Positions 52,983-62,276 are shown, numbered from the stretch's first letter. The stretch is DNA of 64,000 nt from Pseudomonas tensinigenes (GCF_014268445.2 NZ_CP077089.1:124001-188000), one strand, 5' to 3'. Numbers and translations: made by a program. The notes: a model not told the origin generated them from the letters alone.

Positions 52983-54019
52983 GGCTGCGATCCGGTTTTG
53001 CTGTCGAGTGTCGGCGGGCCATCGACCAATACACGGAATGGCGCGGCGTCGGTGCGCAGAATCAGTTTGGTGTCCGGCGTAACGATGGTGCCGAGGGTAT
53101 CGAGCGAGCGCAGCAAATTGTAGAGCTGTGGTGAACTCGCGTAAGCGCGGCCATAAATCTGTGCCGCTTCGACCCGAGATTGCGCCTCGATTTCTGCTGC
53201 CTTCACCGTGGCATCCGCTTGAACGATCCGTGCATCACGCTCGGCAGCGGAACGGATTTGCGCGGCCTCACGTTTGCCGATCGCCGTGCGTTCAGTGGCG
53301 ATGGTTTCCCGCTCGGCGCGCATGCGATCGACGGTGGCGGTAAGTGTCACCGACGGCAAGGTCAAACGTTCAATGCCGACTTGCACCACCCGCACGCCAT
53401 AGGTCGCGAGCAATTGCTGATCGATCTGCTGACGCAACTGCGCTTCGAAATCGGCGATACGTACCTGATTGGCATCGGTGTTCACCAGATTCGCCAGATC
53501 AAAACTGCTCGCGGTGGTTTCCAGGGCCGAGCCGACGAAGGTGCGAATCTGCCGCGCCGCTTCATCCGGTTGATTCTGCACCGCACGCATAAAGCGCTGC
53601 ACATTGTCCGGATCACCCTGTACCTGCCACGCGACGTAGGCTTGCACAATGATGCGCAAACCGTCGCGCGTGCCGACATCCTGCAAGCCACTGGAGGTTG
53701 TCCGCAGACGTAAGTCCACCGGAATCGCCGCCTCGAACGGCGCCGGCCAGCGCCAGCTCAAACCTGGGTCGAGCAGCACCCGCGATGGATTTCCGAAACG
53801 GGTAATGACCGTGGCTTCGCCGGAGCGCACTTGCACCAGGCTCGCCGCCGCAATGGCAAACGCCACCAACAAGGCTGCCCAGCCCATCCGGCGCCACGGA
53901 AAAGGCCCGGCCTCTTCCGGCGCACCGTGGTGGTGATGGCCATGATGATGGTGATGCCCGCCGTGACCGTGATCGTGGCCGCTGTGGACATGATGATCGT
54001 GTGTGTGCGACTGGCTCAA
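52979..54019 (-). CDS. SPFH-domain protein with poly-histidine N terminus
   Basis: 346 aa. The first 32 residues contain 17 histidines (runs HHHHH and HHHH), lying on the cytoplasmic side before the single transmembrane helix (MGWAALLVAFAIAAASLVQV, about 45-64). An SPFH domain (about 70-270) and an Ala/Glu/Arg coiled coil (EREAQ-type, about 225-300) follow, ending near PKLILRTDAAPFRVLVDG-like residues. The His stretch suggests zinc binding at the membrane, consistent with the operon's Zur-like operator and the downstream ATPase. It overlaps both neighbours by 4 bases. Confidence 0.88.
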   Translation of the reverse strand: MSQSHTHDHHVHSGHDHGHGGHHHHHGHHHHGAPEEAGPFPWRRMGWAALLVAFAIAAASLVQVRSGEATVITRFGNPSRVLLDPGLSWRWPAPFEAAIPVDLRLRTTSSGLQDVGTRDGLRIIVQAYVAWQVQGDPDNVQRFMRAVQNQPDEAARQIRTFVGSALETTASSFDLANLVNTDANQVRIADFEAQLRQQIDQQLLATYGVRVVQVGIERLTLPSVTLTATVDRMRAERETIATERTAIGKREAAQIRSAAERDARIVQADATVKAAEIEAQSRVEAAQIYGRAYASSPQLYNLLRSLDTLGTIVTPDTKLILRTDAAPFRVLVDGPPTLDSKTGSQP

Positions 54020-55980
54020 TGGGCGACTCCTGGTTGAGCGGTGGTGCGCGCGGGCGTCGGGTCAGCCGGCAGCGTGAACGTACGCAGGTCGATGGTCGGG
54101 GCATTGTTGCTGCCACCCAGACGATGATCGAGTATCAGTAATTTGGCTTTGCTCAGGCCTTGGCTGAGCTGGCCGAGGTATTGCTCGAGCACAAAGGCCT
54201 GACCAGCACTCACGAAGGCTTTGTGCTCGGCACTGAACCTCAGGTCCGCCGCCTGCGCCGTAGCACGGGTTTCCCGCGCATTGGCGCTGGCCTGGTCGCG
54301 AGCAAGACTGGCCTGCAACTGCGCCTGATTGCTCGCTTCCGCCGCCGCGCCACGCTCGCGGGAGATCAAAGCCTGCGCACCAATCTGCGCCGCTTGCACG
54401 CTGTGATAGGCATTGGCGGCACCGGCCGGTGGGTGAATGGCTTCAACGACCGTGGCGAGAATTTCCACACCGCTGTCGAGTTTTTGCAGATCGCTTTGCA
54501 CCGCGCGACCGATCTCCTCGCCCAGCCCGACACGGTCTTGACCGAGCAAACCGTCGAGCGTGCGTGAGGCAAAGTCGTGCACCAGAATCCGGCTGGCGGT
54601 GCTGCGGATCAGCGTCGGCACATCGGCACTGTTGTAGGTGGCGGCCAGCGCAGCCTGATCAGTCAGGCCAATGCGATAGACGAAGCGCACGTCCATGTTG
54701 ACGATCTGGAAACTCTGTTGCTCGCCACGGCTGCTGGCGATGACTTGCGACTTGTCATTGACATGACTGGCGTCCCACAAACGGTTGGCGGTTATGGGCG
54801 CCGGCCCTTCCGCTGGATCGGCTTGCAGCGGTGCAGGGTTCTCGCCGACGCTGGTGGCCAACTCATGGACCACGCCGTTTTCAACGATCAACACCCGCCC
54901 CAACGGCCACGGCAGACCCGTGTGCAGTCCCGGGCCGAACACCTGCACCGGTTTGCCGAAACGCTCATAAATACCACGACCCTGTAACGGGATTTCATGG
55001 ATTCCAGTGAGTAACCAACCCACTGCTGCAACCAATGCCAGCACCGGCAGAAACGCCCGGCGCATGTAACTGAATGCCCAGATCTGGCGCAGATCGATGC
55101 CGAAGCGGTTGTGCAATTCATGCTGCAAGGCAAGTAACGGCTGCGGAGGCCAACGCAGCATGTCGGCGACAAAACTGCGCGCCAACAACGTCGGTTCAAG
55201 CCGCTCACGGCGAGGGCTGAATATTGAGAGAACGGCGCGCGATAGCAGCTCGATCGCGACCAGTCCCGGCAAGATGCCGATCAACACGGCAACGCGCGCC
55301 GGCCACACGGCATTCTCGCCGGCAAACAGCAAACACAACGCGCCCAGCACCAGACTGATGATCGCCACGCGCGTCAGTTGTGCCAATGCCCCTGCTTCGG
55401 GCCATTGCGCTGGATGTTCCTGGGCCAGTTGCCGCTCCAGTACCAGCAAACCGAACGCCAGCATTAGCGCCAACGCAGCCCCCACAGTGGCAGATAACCC
55501 CATGGCAGCGGCCGGCAACGCGAGGTTCCACACTGAATCGATGCTCAGCACCACCAGCAGCGCCCAGCCCGCCAGCCACAGCGTCGCCGCACCGATCTGG
55601 TTGAGCAGATGCAGACTGCCTTGGCTCAAGCGCTCCAACAGCCACTCGTACCAGCCCTGCGGTTCGGATTGTTCCTCCTCAGCAAGCGGCGCCAGCACAA
55701 CGGCAGGATTGATCACCTGCGCGCGCCATTGCGTCACCCACCACGCCGATTGCAGCCCTGCGACCAGCACCAGCAACGCTGCACTCTGATTGACCAGCAG
55801 CGGCAGCCACAAGGACTGCGGGGAGAACAGCCCGACAAAAAACGCCAGCACCCACCCTGCCCCGGCCAATCCGCCGAGACCGATCGCCCAGCGTCGCAGG
55901 CGTCGGCTTTGCACGGCTGCCTGCTGAAAGCGCGGCAGTCCGGTCACTTGCGTGCCATCTTCGTCCAGATCGACTTGCAT
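54016..55980 (-). CDS. large multi-TM SPFH protein (HflK-like), first of operon
   Basis: 654 aa, about twice the size of HflK. The N-terminal ~300 residues hold roughly six membrane helices (GLGGLAGAGWVLAFFVGLFS, LWLPLLVNQSAALLVLVAGL, LWLAGWALLVVLSIDSVWNL and others). A final helix near 310-330 is followed by an SPFH domain (GIYERFGKPVQVFGPGLHTG, VDMRFVYRIG-type strand) and a coiled coil (RERGAAAEASNQAQLQASLA, about 560-600). It is the first gene after the Zur-like palindrome, 30 bases from its start codon, and likely the membrane scaffold for the two following SPFH proteins and the ATPase (inference). Confidence 0.87.
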   Translation of the reverse strand: MQVDLDEDGTQVTGLPRFQQAAVQSRRLRRWAIGLGGLAGAGWVLAFFVGLFSPQSLWLPLLVNQSAALLVLVAGLQSAWWVTQWRAQVINPAVVLAPLAEEEQSEPQGWYEWLLERLSQGSLHLLNQIGAATLWLAGWALLVVLSIDSVWNLALPAAAMGLSATVGAALALMLAFGLLVLERQLAQEHPAQWPEAGALAQLTRVAIISLVLGALCLLFAGENAVWPARVAVLIGILPGLVAIELLSRAVLSIFSPRRERLEPTLLARSFVADMLRWPPQPLLALQHELHNRFGIDLRQIWAFSYMRRAFLPVLALVAAVGWLLTGIHEIPLQGRGIYERFGKPVQVFGPGLHTGLPWPLGRVLIVENGVVHELATSVGENPAPLQADPAEGPAPITANRLWDASHVNDKSQVIASSRGEQQSFQIVNMDVRFVYRIGLTDQAALAATYNSADVPTLIRSTASRILVHDFASRTLDGLLGQDRVGLGEEIGRAVQSDLQKLDSGVEILATVVEAIHPPAGAANAYHSVQAAQIGAQALISRERGAAAEASNQAQLQASLARDQASANARETRATAQAADLRFSAEHKAFVSAGQAFVLEQYLGQLSQGLSKAKLLILDHRLGGSNNAPTIDLRTFTLPADPTPARTTAQPGVAH

Positions 55981-56010
55981 ATCACCCCAAATTCATTGGC
56001 TCACACCTGT

Positions 56011-56033
56011 ATTTCGTTACGATATAACGAAAT
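56011..56033. promoter_or_regulatory. Zur-like operator upstream of the SPFH/hmtA operon
   Basis: ATTTCGTTA (56011-56019) and TAACGAAAT (56025-56033) are perfect 9-bp arms around CGATA. The core GTTA-n5-TAAC fits Zur sites and the two operators in the zinc island. It is 30 bases from the SPFH start (55980) and 160 from lpd on the other side. Confidence 0.8.
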
Positions 56034-56192
56034 AGGTGAAATATTCGTACACAATCACGCTTATTCAAAGATGCCCAACCTGTCGCTTGCCTGAAGCCTT
56101 GACCGAAATGTGGAGAAACGCACATATTACGCTCGTAATTTTCATCCGGAACTACTTTTAGCGATCCGCATCCATCAAACAGGAGCAAGCGC

Positions 56193-57593
56193 ATGAGCAA
56201 CTATGACGTGGTGATTCTGGGCGGCGGCCCCGGTGGCTATAACGCAGCAATTCGCGCCGGCCAGTTGGGCCTCAAGGCCGCTTGCGTGGAAGGCCGGGCA
56301 ACGCTCGGCGGCACCTGCCTGAACGTCGGTTGCATGCCGTCAAAAGCGCTGTTGCATGCCTCGGAGCTATACGACGCGGCGATGGGCGCGGAATTCGCCA
56401 ACCTCGGCATCGAGGTCAAACCGACGTTGAACCTCGCGCAAATGATGAAACAGAAAGACCAGAGCGTGGCCGGCCTGACCAAAGGCATCGAGTTTCTGTT
56501 TCGCAAAAACAAGGTCGACTGGATCAAGGGCTGGGGCCACATAGACGGCCCCGGCAAGGTCACAGTGACCGACGATCAGGGCGGCAAAGTCGAGCTGACC
56601 GCCAAGGACATCATCATCGCCACCGGTTCCGAGCCCACTCCCCTGCCAGGCGTCGAGATCGACAATAAACGCATCCTTGATTCGACCGGTGCGCTGTCCC
56701 TCAGCGAAGTGCCCAAGCACTTGGTGGTCATTGGCGCCGGCGTCATCGGCCTTGAATTGGGCTCGGTATGGCGGCGGCTGGGCGCGCAGGTCACCGTGGT
56801 CGAATACCTTGATCGCATCTGTCCGGGCGTCGATGGCGAGGCCGGAAAGACCCTGCAACGCTCGCTGAGCAAACAAGGCATCGCCTTCAAGCTGAGTTCG
56901 AAAGTCACCAGCGCCACGTCTTCCGCCAATGGTGTACAACTCAGCGTCGAGCCTGCCGCCGGCGGCACTGCCGAGTTGCTTGAAGCCGATTACGTATTGG
57001 TCGCTATCGGTCGCCGCCCGTACACAAAAGACCTCGGTCTGGAGAACGTCGGCCTGAGTACCGACAAACGCGGCATGCTCGCCAACAAACAACACCGCAC
57101 CGAAGCCACCGGCGTCTGGGTGATCGGCGACGTGACCTCCGGGCCGATGCTTGCGCACAAGGCTGAAGACGAAGCGATGGCCTGCGTCGAGCAGATCCAC
57201 GGCAAGGCTGGCGAGGTCAATTACGACCTGATCCCCAATGTGATCTACACCAAGCCGGAACTGGCCAGCGTCGGCAAGACCGAAGAACAGCTCAAGGCCG
57301 AGGGCCGCGCCTACAAGGTCGGCAAATTCCCCTTCACCGCCAACAGCCGGGCGAAGATCAACCACGAGACCGAAGGTTTTGCCAAAGTCCTCGCCGATGA
57401 GCGCACCGATGAAGTACTTGGCGTGCATCTGGTCGGCCCGAGTGTGAGTGAAATGATTGGCGAGTTCTGTGTGGCGATGGAGTTCAGTGCTTCGGCTGAG
57501 GACATTGCGTTGACGTGCCATCCGCATCCAACAAGATCAGAGGCGTTGCGCCAGGCGGCGATGAATGTCGAGGGGATGGCGACGCAGATGTAG
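56193..57593 (+). CDS. lpd3: dihydrolipoyl dehydrogenase (Lpd3-type)
   Basis: 466 aa flavoprotein reoxidising dihydrolipoyl groups with NAD+. It has FAD-binding GGGPGGYNAAIRAGQLGLKA, the redox disulfide GGTCLNVGCMPSKALLH, NAD-binding VIGAGVIGLELGSVWRRLG, and a C-terminal CHPHPTRSEALRQAAM catalytic His-Glu pair. The N terminus resembles P. aeruginosa Lpd3 rather than LpdG or LpdV, which is the basis for the symbol. It is not adjacent to E1 or E2 genes. CAGGAGCAAGCGC precedes the ATG. Confidence 0.9.
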   Translation: MSNYDVVILGGGPGGYNAAIRAGQLGLKAACVEGRATLGGTCLNVGCMPSKALLHASELYDAAMGAEFANLGIEVKPTLNLAQMMKQKDQSVAGLTKGIEFLFRKNKVDWIKGWGHIDGPGKVTVTDDQGGKVELTAKDIIIATGSEPTPLPGVEIDNKRILDSTGALSLSEVPKHLVVIGAGVIGLELGSVWRRLGAQVTVVEYLDRICPGVDGEAGKTLQRSLSKQGIAFKLSSKVTSATSSANGVQLSVEPAAGGTAELLEADYVLVAIGRRPYTKDLGLENVGLSTDKRGMLANKQHRTEATGVWVIGDVTSGPMLAHKAEDEAMACVEQIHGKAGEVNYDLIPNVIYTKPELASVGKTEEQLKAEGRAYKVGKFPFTANSRAKINHETEGFAKVLADERTDEVLGVHLVGPSVSEMIGEFCVAMEFSASAEDIALTCHPHPTRSEALRQAAMNVEGMATQM

Positions 57594-57625
57594 GCTTCTG
57601 AAATCCAGGTGGTTGAAACACCGCT

Positions 57626-57708
57626 TTCGCGAGCAGGCTCGCTCCCACAGTTGACCGTGTTCCTTCTGAAGGACTGCGGTCGAATGTGGGAGCGAGCCTG
57701 CTCGCGAA
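57626..57708. repeat. REP pair, class 1
   Basis: Arms 57626-57649 and 57685-57708 in canonical inverted arrangement, between convergent lpd and the Lrp-family gene. Confidence 0.92.
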
Positions 57709-57722
57709 GGGTGCGACTCGGT

Positions 57723-58196
57723 CTACAGCGGAAGATGCCCCAAGGGCAAAGCACCCGGCGTCTTCACCGTATGAATCGCAAAATTGCTGCGAATATCGCT
57801 CACCCCCGGTAGTTTCAACAGGCAGCCGCTGAGAAAACGGTCATACGCACGCAAATCCGGCACCACCACTTGCAACAGAAAATCCGACTCGCCCGAAACC
57901 AGAAACGCTGAAATCACCTCCGGCAGCGCCGTCACCGCAGCATAAAACGCCTCGGCCTGTTCATCGTTGTGGCGCTCGACCTTGACCCCGACAAACACCG
58001 TCAGCCCCAGCCCGACCTCATCACGATCGAGATTGGCCTGATAACCGCGAATCACCCCGGCCTCTTCAAGCATCCGCACCCGGCGTAGACACGGTGAGGC
58101 CGACAAGCCGATTTCGTCCGCCAGCTCGACATTGCTCAGCCGCCCGTTACGTTGCAGGGCCGCGAGAATCTTGCGATCAAAGGCGTCGAGTTTCAT
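57723..58196 (-). CDS. Lrp/AsnC-family regulator
   Basis: 157 aa, full length. N-terminal winged HTH (LSNVELADEIGLSASPCLRR, about residues 20-39) and C-terminal RAM domain (about 65-145) that binds amino acids and forms octamers. It diverges from a LysE-type exporter gene, a standard regulator-target pair for amino-acid export. Confidence 0.93.
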   Translation of the reverse strand: MKLDAFDRKILAALQRNGRLSNVELADEIGLSASPCLRRVRMLEEAGVIRGYQANLDRDEVGLGLTVFVGVKVERHNDEQAEAFYAAVTALPEVISAFLVSGESDFLLQVVVPDLRAYDRFLSGCLLKLPGVSDIRSNFAIHTVKTPGALPLGHLPL

Positions 58197-58340
58197 GTTT
58201 GGTAGATCCTGATAGTCGGGATGTTGAAAACCAGCAGGTTATGCCAAAGCAACAGGCTTTTGAAGCGGACTACGCAAGCACCTGCCCCACCCTTCGGCCC
58301 TAGACTTGGCTCACCGAATCGACAACGAAAGGGGTGTAGC

Positions 58341-58970
58341 GTGGCGAGTCTCTGGCTGTTTTTCCTGGCATTGGCGGTGGTCTATCTGTTGCCCGGCCCG
58401 GACATGATCCTGCTGTTGCAAACCGGTGCCCGCCAGGGACGCGGCGCGGCACTGGCCACCGCTGTCGGTCTGGGCATCGCCCGTGGTTGTCACGTGGCCT
58501 TGGCGGCGCTGGGGCTGGCGGCGCTGTTCAAAGCGGCGCCGTGGACATTCGAAGTGGTGCGATTGGCGGGGGCGGCGTATCTGTTGTGGATCGGCATTCA
58601 ATGCCTGCGCAGCAGCCTGCTGCCGAACCTGAATGCTGGCGAGCCTGGCGATTCCCACGGGCAATGGCGCGAAGCCGTCCGACGCGGTTTGCTGACTAAT
58701 CTGCTCAATCCCAAAGCGTTGTTGTTCTGTTCGGTGCTGCTGCCGCAATTCATCGTCAATGATGGTGCGCCGGTGTTAAGCCAGTTTGCCGTGCTCGGCA
58801 TGCTGCTGGTCGGCGTCGGCCTGCTGTTCGACAGTGCTTACGCCTTGACCGGCGCCGCGCTGGGTCGTTGGCTGCAACACAGTCCAACGGCCCAACGCGT
58901 ACAACAATGGCTGTTCGGCAGCCTGTTGATCGGTTTCGCCGTGCGCCTGACGTTCGTCCAGCAGGCTTAG
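58341..58970 (+). CDS. LysE/RhtB-family amino-acid exporter
   Basis: 209 aa from GTG 58341 behind AAAGGGGTGTAGC; the longer upstream reading frame has no family similarity. About five or six helices: LWLFFLALAVVYLLPGPDMI is the defining N terminus, and TAVGLGIARGCHVALAALGL, LLTNLLNPKALLFCSVLLPQ follow. It exports an amino acid or related small molecule, probably under control of the divergent Lrp-family gene. Its 3' end overlaps the convergent 712-aa gene by 4 bases. Confidence 0.92.
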   Translation: MASLWLFFLALAVVYLLPGPDMILLLQTGARQGRGAALATAVGLGIARGCHVALAALGLAALFKAAPWTFEVVRLAGAAYLLWIGIQCLRSSLLPNLNAGEPGDSHGQWREAVRRGLLTNLLNPKALLFCSVLLPQFIVNDGAPVLSQFAVLGMLLVGVGLLFDSAYALTGAALGRWLQHSPTAQRVQQWLFGSLLIGFAVRLTFVQQA

Positions 58971-61105
58971 CCTTTGCGGACCTTGCGCTGGCGACGGCTG
59001 ATCAACAGCAACGCAGCACCCGCGACCAGCACAATCGCGCCGATCTGCACCGGCCATTTGTACGGCCGCAGCGACGAGCGCACAGCATCCGTTACCTGAG
59101 TGACATAACGCTTATCGGCGTTTTCGAAATCCGGGTACGGGCACTGATTGCCGAAGTCCACCGCCCACGGTACGAACGGGCCTTCCTTGATGTAGCGCTG
59201 ATACAGCGCGCTCTGATCTTCCAGGCTGCTGTTCCAGCCAGCAGCGTTGCACAGCACGGCGGCAAACGCCTGACTGGTATGCGGCAGATTGTCAGCGGCG
59301 CGCCCGGCCAGCTCGGTGGCGACGAAACGGTAGTGATAGCGCTGATCCGGTTTCGCTTCACTGGCGACCTGACGCTGCACTTCGGCTTCGCTGACCAGCG
59401 GGCCGACTTTCAGCTCAGCGCTTTCCAGGCTGTAGTTGCCACCGAACGTGGCGTAGTCCGGCGCCATCTCGTAACCGAGAATATCCATGCCCCATTCACG
59501 CGCCGTCCACGCGGCGTTGTACAACGCACTGGCGCGTTTGGTCGGCCACCACGCGGCCTCGGCCTTCAGCCGTTGTTCGCCGTAGAGGCGAGCCTTGTTT
59601 TGCAGGTCGGGATTGTCGAAGTAAGCGACCGCGTCGGCGTAATGCCCTTCGCGCAGCAAGCGCCGACCGAGCAGATTGCGCAGGCTGGCGGCAACCGGCA
59701 GCGGCGCGTAGTTGTCGCGCTCCTGCTGGGTCAACGCCGGCGGCGCCGGGACGTTGTCATCGACGTATTTTTTCAGCTCATCGACCGTCAGCACGCGCTC
59801 GGCCACGCTCGCGGCATCGAACCAATAGACACTGTTGCTGCGATACAACTGCACGAACGCTTGTAGATACTCGCCGCGCTGCAAGGCGAGAATCGCACTT
59901 TCGCCCTCGACCCGGCACTTCGGCTGAACGGCTTCATACGCCCAGTCCGGTGTGCGCCGGTAACCCCAGTCTTCGCTCTGCGGGAAGGCCTGCGCGGCTT
60001 TCGAATAGGCGGCGGCCGCGGCATTTTTATCGCCGTCACGCACCGCCAGCTTCGCCCGTAGCCACCACGCCAGGCCGCCGTCACCGGCATTTTCGAGGAA
60101 GGCTTTGGCCCCGGCGTAATCGCCCTGTTGATAACTCATCGCCGCCAGACGATCAGCATTGTCGAGGCTGCCACGGGTGCTGTTTTGCAGCAGCTTGACC
60201 AGTTTCTTCTCGTTCGGCGGCTCATCGCCAAACGACCAGCCCTGGCGGCTGACCAGCGATGCCGTGACCAGTTGCTGCACGGCTTTGTGCTGCAGCAACT
60301 CGGCCAGTTCGGCTTCGGGCAACTCCGCCAGTTCATTCATCAATTGCTTGAGCGAGGTGTAACCCACGGCCGAGCCGTGCAGATTCTGCGCTTCATACAA
60401 TTCGATGGCGCCGTTCCAGTCGCCCGCCGAGCGTAACACCCGCGCCTCTTCACCGAGGCTGGCAACACCCAACTCCAGCGGATCGCTGAAACCGTCGATG
60501 CTCAGTTGCCGGGCCTGACGAAACGCATCACGCGATTGCTCCAGCGCCTCGACCGCATCCCCGCCTTCGCTGCTCATGGCAAACCAGGTACGGCCCAGCG
60601 AATACGCCGCCCACGTGCTGCGCAACGGACGCTGATCTGCCGGCAGCGCCAGCAGCTTGTTGAAATACTCGACGGCAAGTTGATGATCGCCTGTGGCAAA
60701 CGCCACCGCACCGGCCACGTACAAGCGGATCTCCGCCGGCAGACTGGCGCCCTGCGCCTCGACCTGATGGGCATCGGTCAGGCCGCGCAGTTGTTTGACC
60801 AACGCTTGCTGCTCGGCGCTCAGTCCGGCCTGTTCAGCCTTTTCCCGAGCCTCGGCCGCCGCGTTTTCTTCGCCGTACATATCGTTGGGATTGTGCGTCG
60901 CCGCAGTGACATTCTTCAGCCCGGCGATGGTTTTGCCGAGGCGGCTGAGTTCGAAATTGAAGTTGCCCTCAGGCAGATCCGCGAGAGTCTGCCCGCGATT
61001 GTCGAGCAGGCGCATCGGGAAATCCGGTCCGCAGGCCAGCGCCGAACCCAGCGGCAGGCAGAGGCTCAGGCAGAGCAGATGGCGGGGCCAGTTACGGGTC
61101 AACAT
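58967..61105 (-). CDS. 712-aa exported protein of unknown function, C-terminally membrane-anchored
   Basis: From ATG 61105, which has an ideal AGGAGGTTCGC site and opens a signal peptide (RHLLCLSLCLPLGSALACGP); a longer upstream extension is non-coding. Mature start is ACGPDFPMRLLDNRGQTLAD. Long helical stretches with repeat spacing like TPR/SEL1 (ELYEAQNLHGSAVGYTSLKQ, GDKNAAAAAYSKAAQAFPQS) occupy most of the protein. One transmembrane helix (IGAIVLVAGAALLLI) and a basic tail end it. No catalytic motif is seen. It overlaps the DUF3142 lipoprotein gene by 14 bases, so the pair is coupled. Confidence 0.82.
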   Translation of the reverse strand: MLTRNWPRHLLCLSLCLPLGSALACGPDFPMRLLDNRGQTLADLPEGNFNFELSRLGKTIAGLKNVTAATHNPNDMYGEENAAAEAREKAEQAGLSAEQQALVKQLRGLTDAHQVEAQGASLPAEIRLYVAGAVAFATGDHQLAVEYFNKLLALPADQRPLRSTWAAYSLGRTWFAMSSEGGDAVEALEQSRDAFRQARQLSIDGFSDPLELGVASLGEEARVLRSAGDWNGAIELYEAQNLHGSAVGYTSLKQLMNELAELPEAELAELLQHKAVQQLVTASLVSRQGWSFGDEPPNEKKLVKLLQNSTRGSLDNADRLAAMSYQQGDYAGAKAFLENAGDGGLAWWLRAKLAVRDGDKNAAAAAYSKAAQAFPQSEDWGYRRTPDWAYEAVQPKCRVEGESAILALQRGEYLQAFVQLYRSNSVYWFDAASVAERVLTVDELKKYVDDNVPAPPALTQQERDNYAPLPVAASLRNLLGRRLLREGHYADAVAYFDNPDLQNKARLYGEQRLKAEAAWWPTKRASALYNAAWTAREWGMDILGYEMAPDYATFGGNYSLESAELKVGPLVSEAEVQRQVASEAKPDQRYHYRFVATELAGRAADNLPHTSQAFAAVLCNAAGWNSSLEDQSALYQRYIKEGPFVPWAVDFGNQCPYPDFENADKRYVTQVTDAVRSSLRPYKWPVQIGAIVLVAGAALLLISRRQRKVRKG

Positions 61106-62276
61106 GCGAACCTCCTTGATCAATATTTGCGCAACGCGCCCAACCGATGGCGCGTTGTCCGCCCGCCGGCAATCGGCCGTCGCGCAGGCGGGTGAAGGTA
61201 AGCAGATCCGGGCTTTGTTGCAACGAGTAACCGGCGAGCGCATCGGCGCCTTCACAATTTTGCGCCTTGAGGGTGATCCGCGCGGGCCAGGCACTGTCGA
61301 GGTTGCCGGGGTTGTCGAGTCTGATGTCGTAGAGACCGTCGTGTTCGCTCAACGTCACGCCAAGCCGACTGCTGAGTTGATCCCCCCGGGCCACCGCACG
61401 CAGGGTGGTCAGACTCCAGGCGCGGCGGTCATTGGCCAGCGGCAGGCGAAACCAGATCAGACCGGTCAGATGCGCGGGCGGGTCTGCGCGCAGGGTCTTG
61501 CCGAGTTGGCTCAACTGCAGCGGATCGGCGAGCAACTCCTGACGCACACCGCCGCGCTCAAGTTGCACTTCGCTTTCCACCACCGGCGCCCCGCCGTCAT
61601 CGGGCAACAGCGCAACGCCGTAAGCCGGCAGCGCCAGATAGAACGGTTTGTCAGTGATACCTGCCCAAGCCTTGGCCCACTTCAACGCCTGATCAGGATC
61701 GAACAGACCGCGACGCGGATCACTGACCGCATGCACTTGCAGCACGCTGCTGTCGACGGTTTGCAGGAGTTCGGGCAATTGCGCACTGTCGAGCCAGGCT
61801 GGCAGCGCAGTGATACTCAAGGGCAGATTCGTCGGTAAGGCCGAGCGCAGATGTTTGAGAAATTCAGCGTATGCCGGCAACCGCGCATTGCCCGCGTCGT
61901 GATCGATTTCGACGCCGTTCAATGTCAGGCCTTGTGTTTGCCAATCGGCGAGCACCTGCAGAATCTGCGCAGTGACCTGATCCTGATCCAGCGACTTGAG
62001 CTGGCCGTCGAGACGAATCACGGCTATCAATGGACGGCCATCGGCTTTCAATAATTGCGCATCGATACGCGCGCGGCTCCAACCGGCATTGGGAAAGGCT
62101 TGCAGTGCGAGGACGCGTAACGTCGAGAAATCCTGGCGACTGTCATGCAGCGCCGCCTCGTGGGCCGGCGTCCATTGGCGTTGCCAGATGTAGAGTTGTT
62201 GGTCGAGGGGTGGCGCGTCTTGCTGCTTGCAACCCACAAGCAAGATGCCCAAGAACAGACCCACAATAAATCGCAT
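61092..62276 (-). CDS. DUF3142 lipoprotein
   Basis: 394 aa from ATG 62276 (GGAAGGT upstream). The N terminus MRFIVGLFLGILLVGCKQQD has a lipobox with Cys16, followed by a DUF3142 domain: YIWQRQWTPAHEAAL, LTLNGVEIDHDAGNARLPAY and LPLSITALPAWLDS. The EIDHD strand-end acids are in TIM-barrel-like context, suggesting a glycosidase-related fold (inference). It is anchored in the envelope and co-transcribed with the downstream 712-aa protein. The function is unknown. Confidence 0.85.
   Translation of the reverse strand: MRFIVGLFLGILLVGCKQQDAPPLDQQLYIWQRQWTPAHEAALHDSRQDFSTLRVLALQAFPNAGWSRARIDAQLLKADGRPLIAVIRLDGQLKSLDQDQVTAQILQVLADWQTQGLTLNGVEIDHDAGNARLPAYAEFLKHLRSALPTNLPLSITALPAWLDSAQLPELLQTVDSSVLQVHAVSDPRRGLFDPDQALKWAKAWAGITDKPFYLALPAYGVALLPDDGGAPVVESEVQLERGGVRQELLADPLQLSQLGKTLRADPPAHLTGLIWFRLPLANDRRAWSLTTLRAVARGDQLSSRLGVTLSEHDGLYDIRLDNPGNLDSAWPARITLKAQNCEGADALAGYSLQQSPDLLTFTRLRDGRLPAGGQRAIGWARCANIDQGGSHVDP

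Noticed and set aside
56034..56192. Zur control of lpd from the same palindrome
   Set aside because: The palindrome is 160 bases from lpd but 30 from the SPFH gene; there is no metabolic reason for zinc control of lpd.
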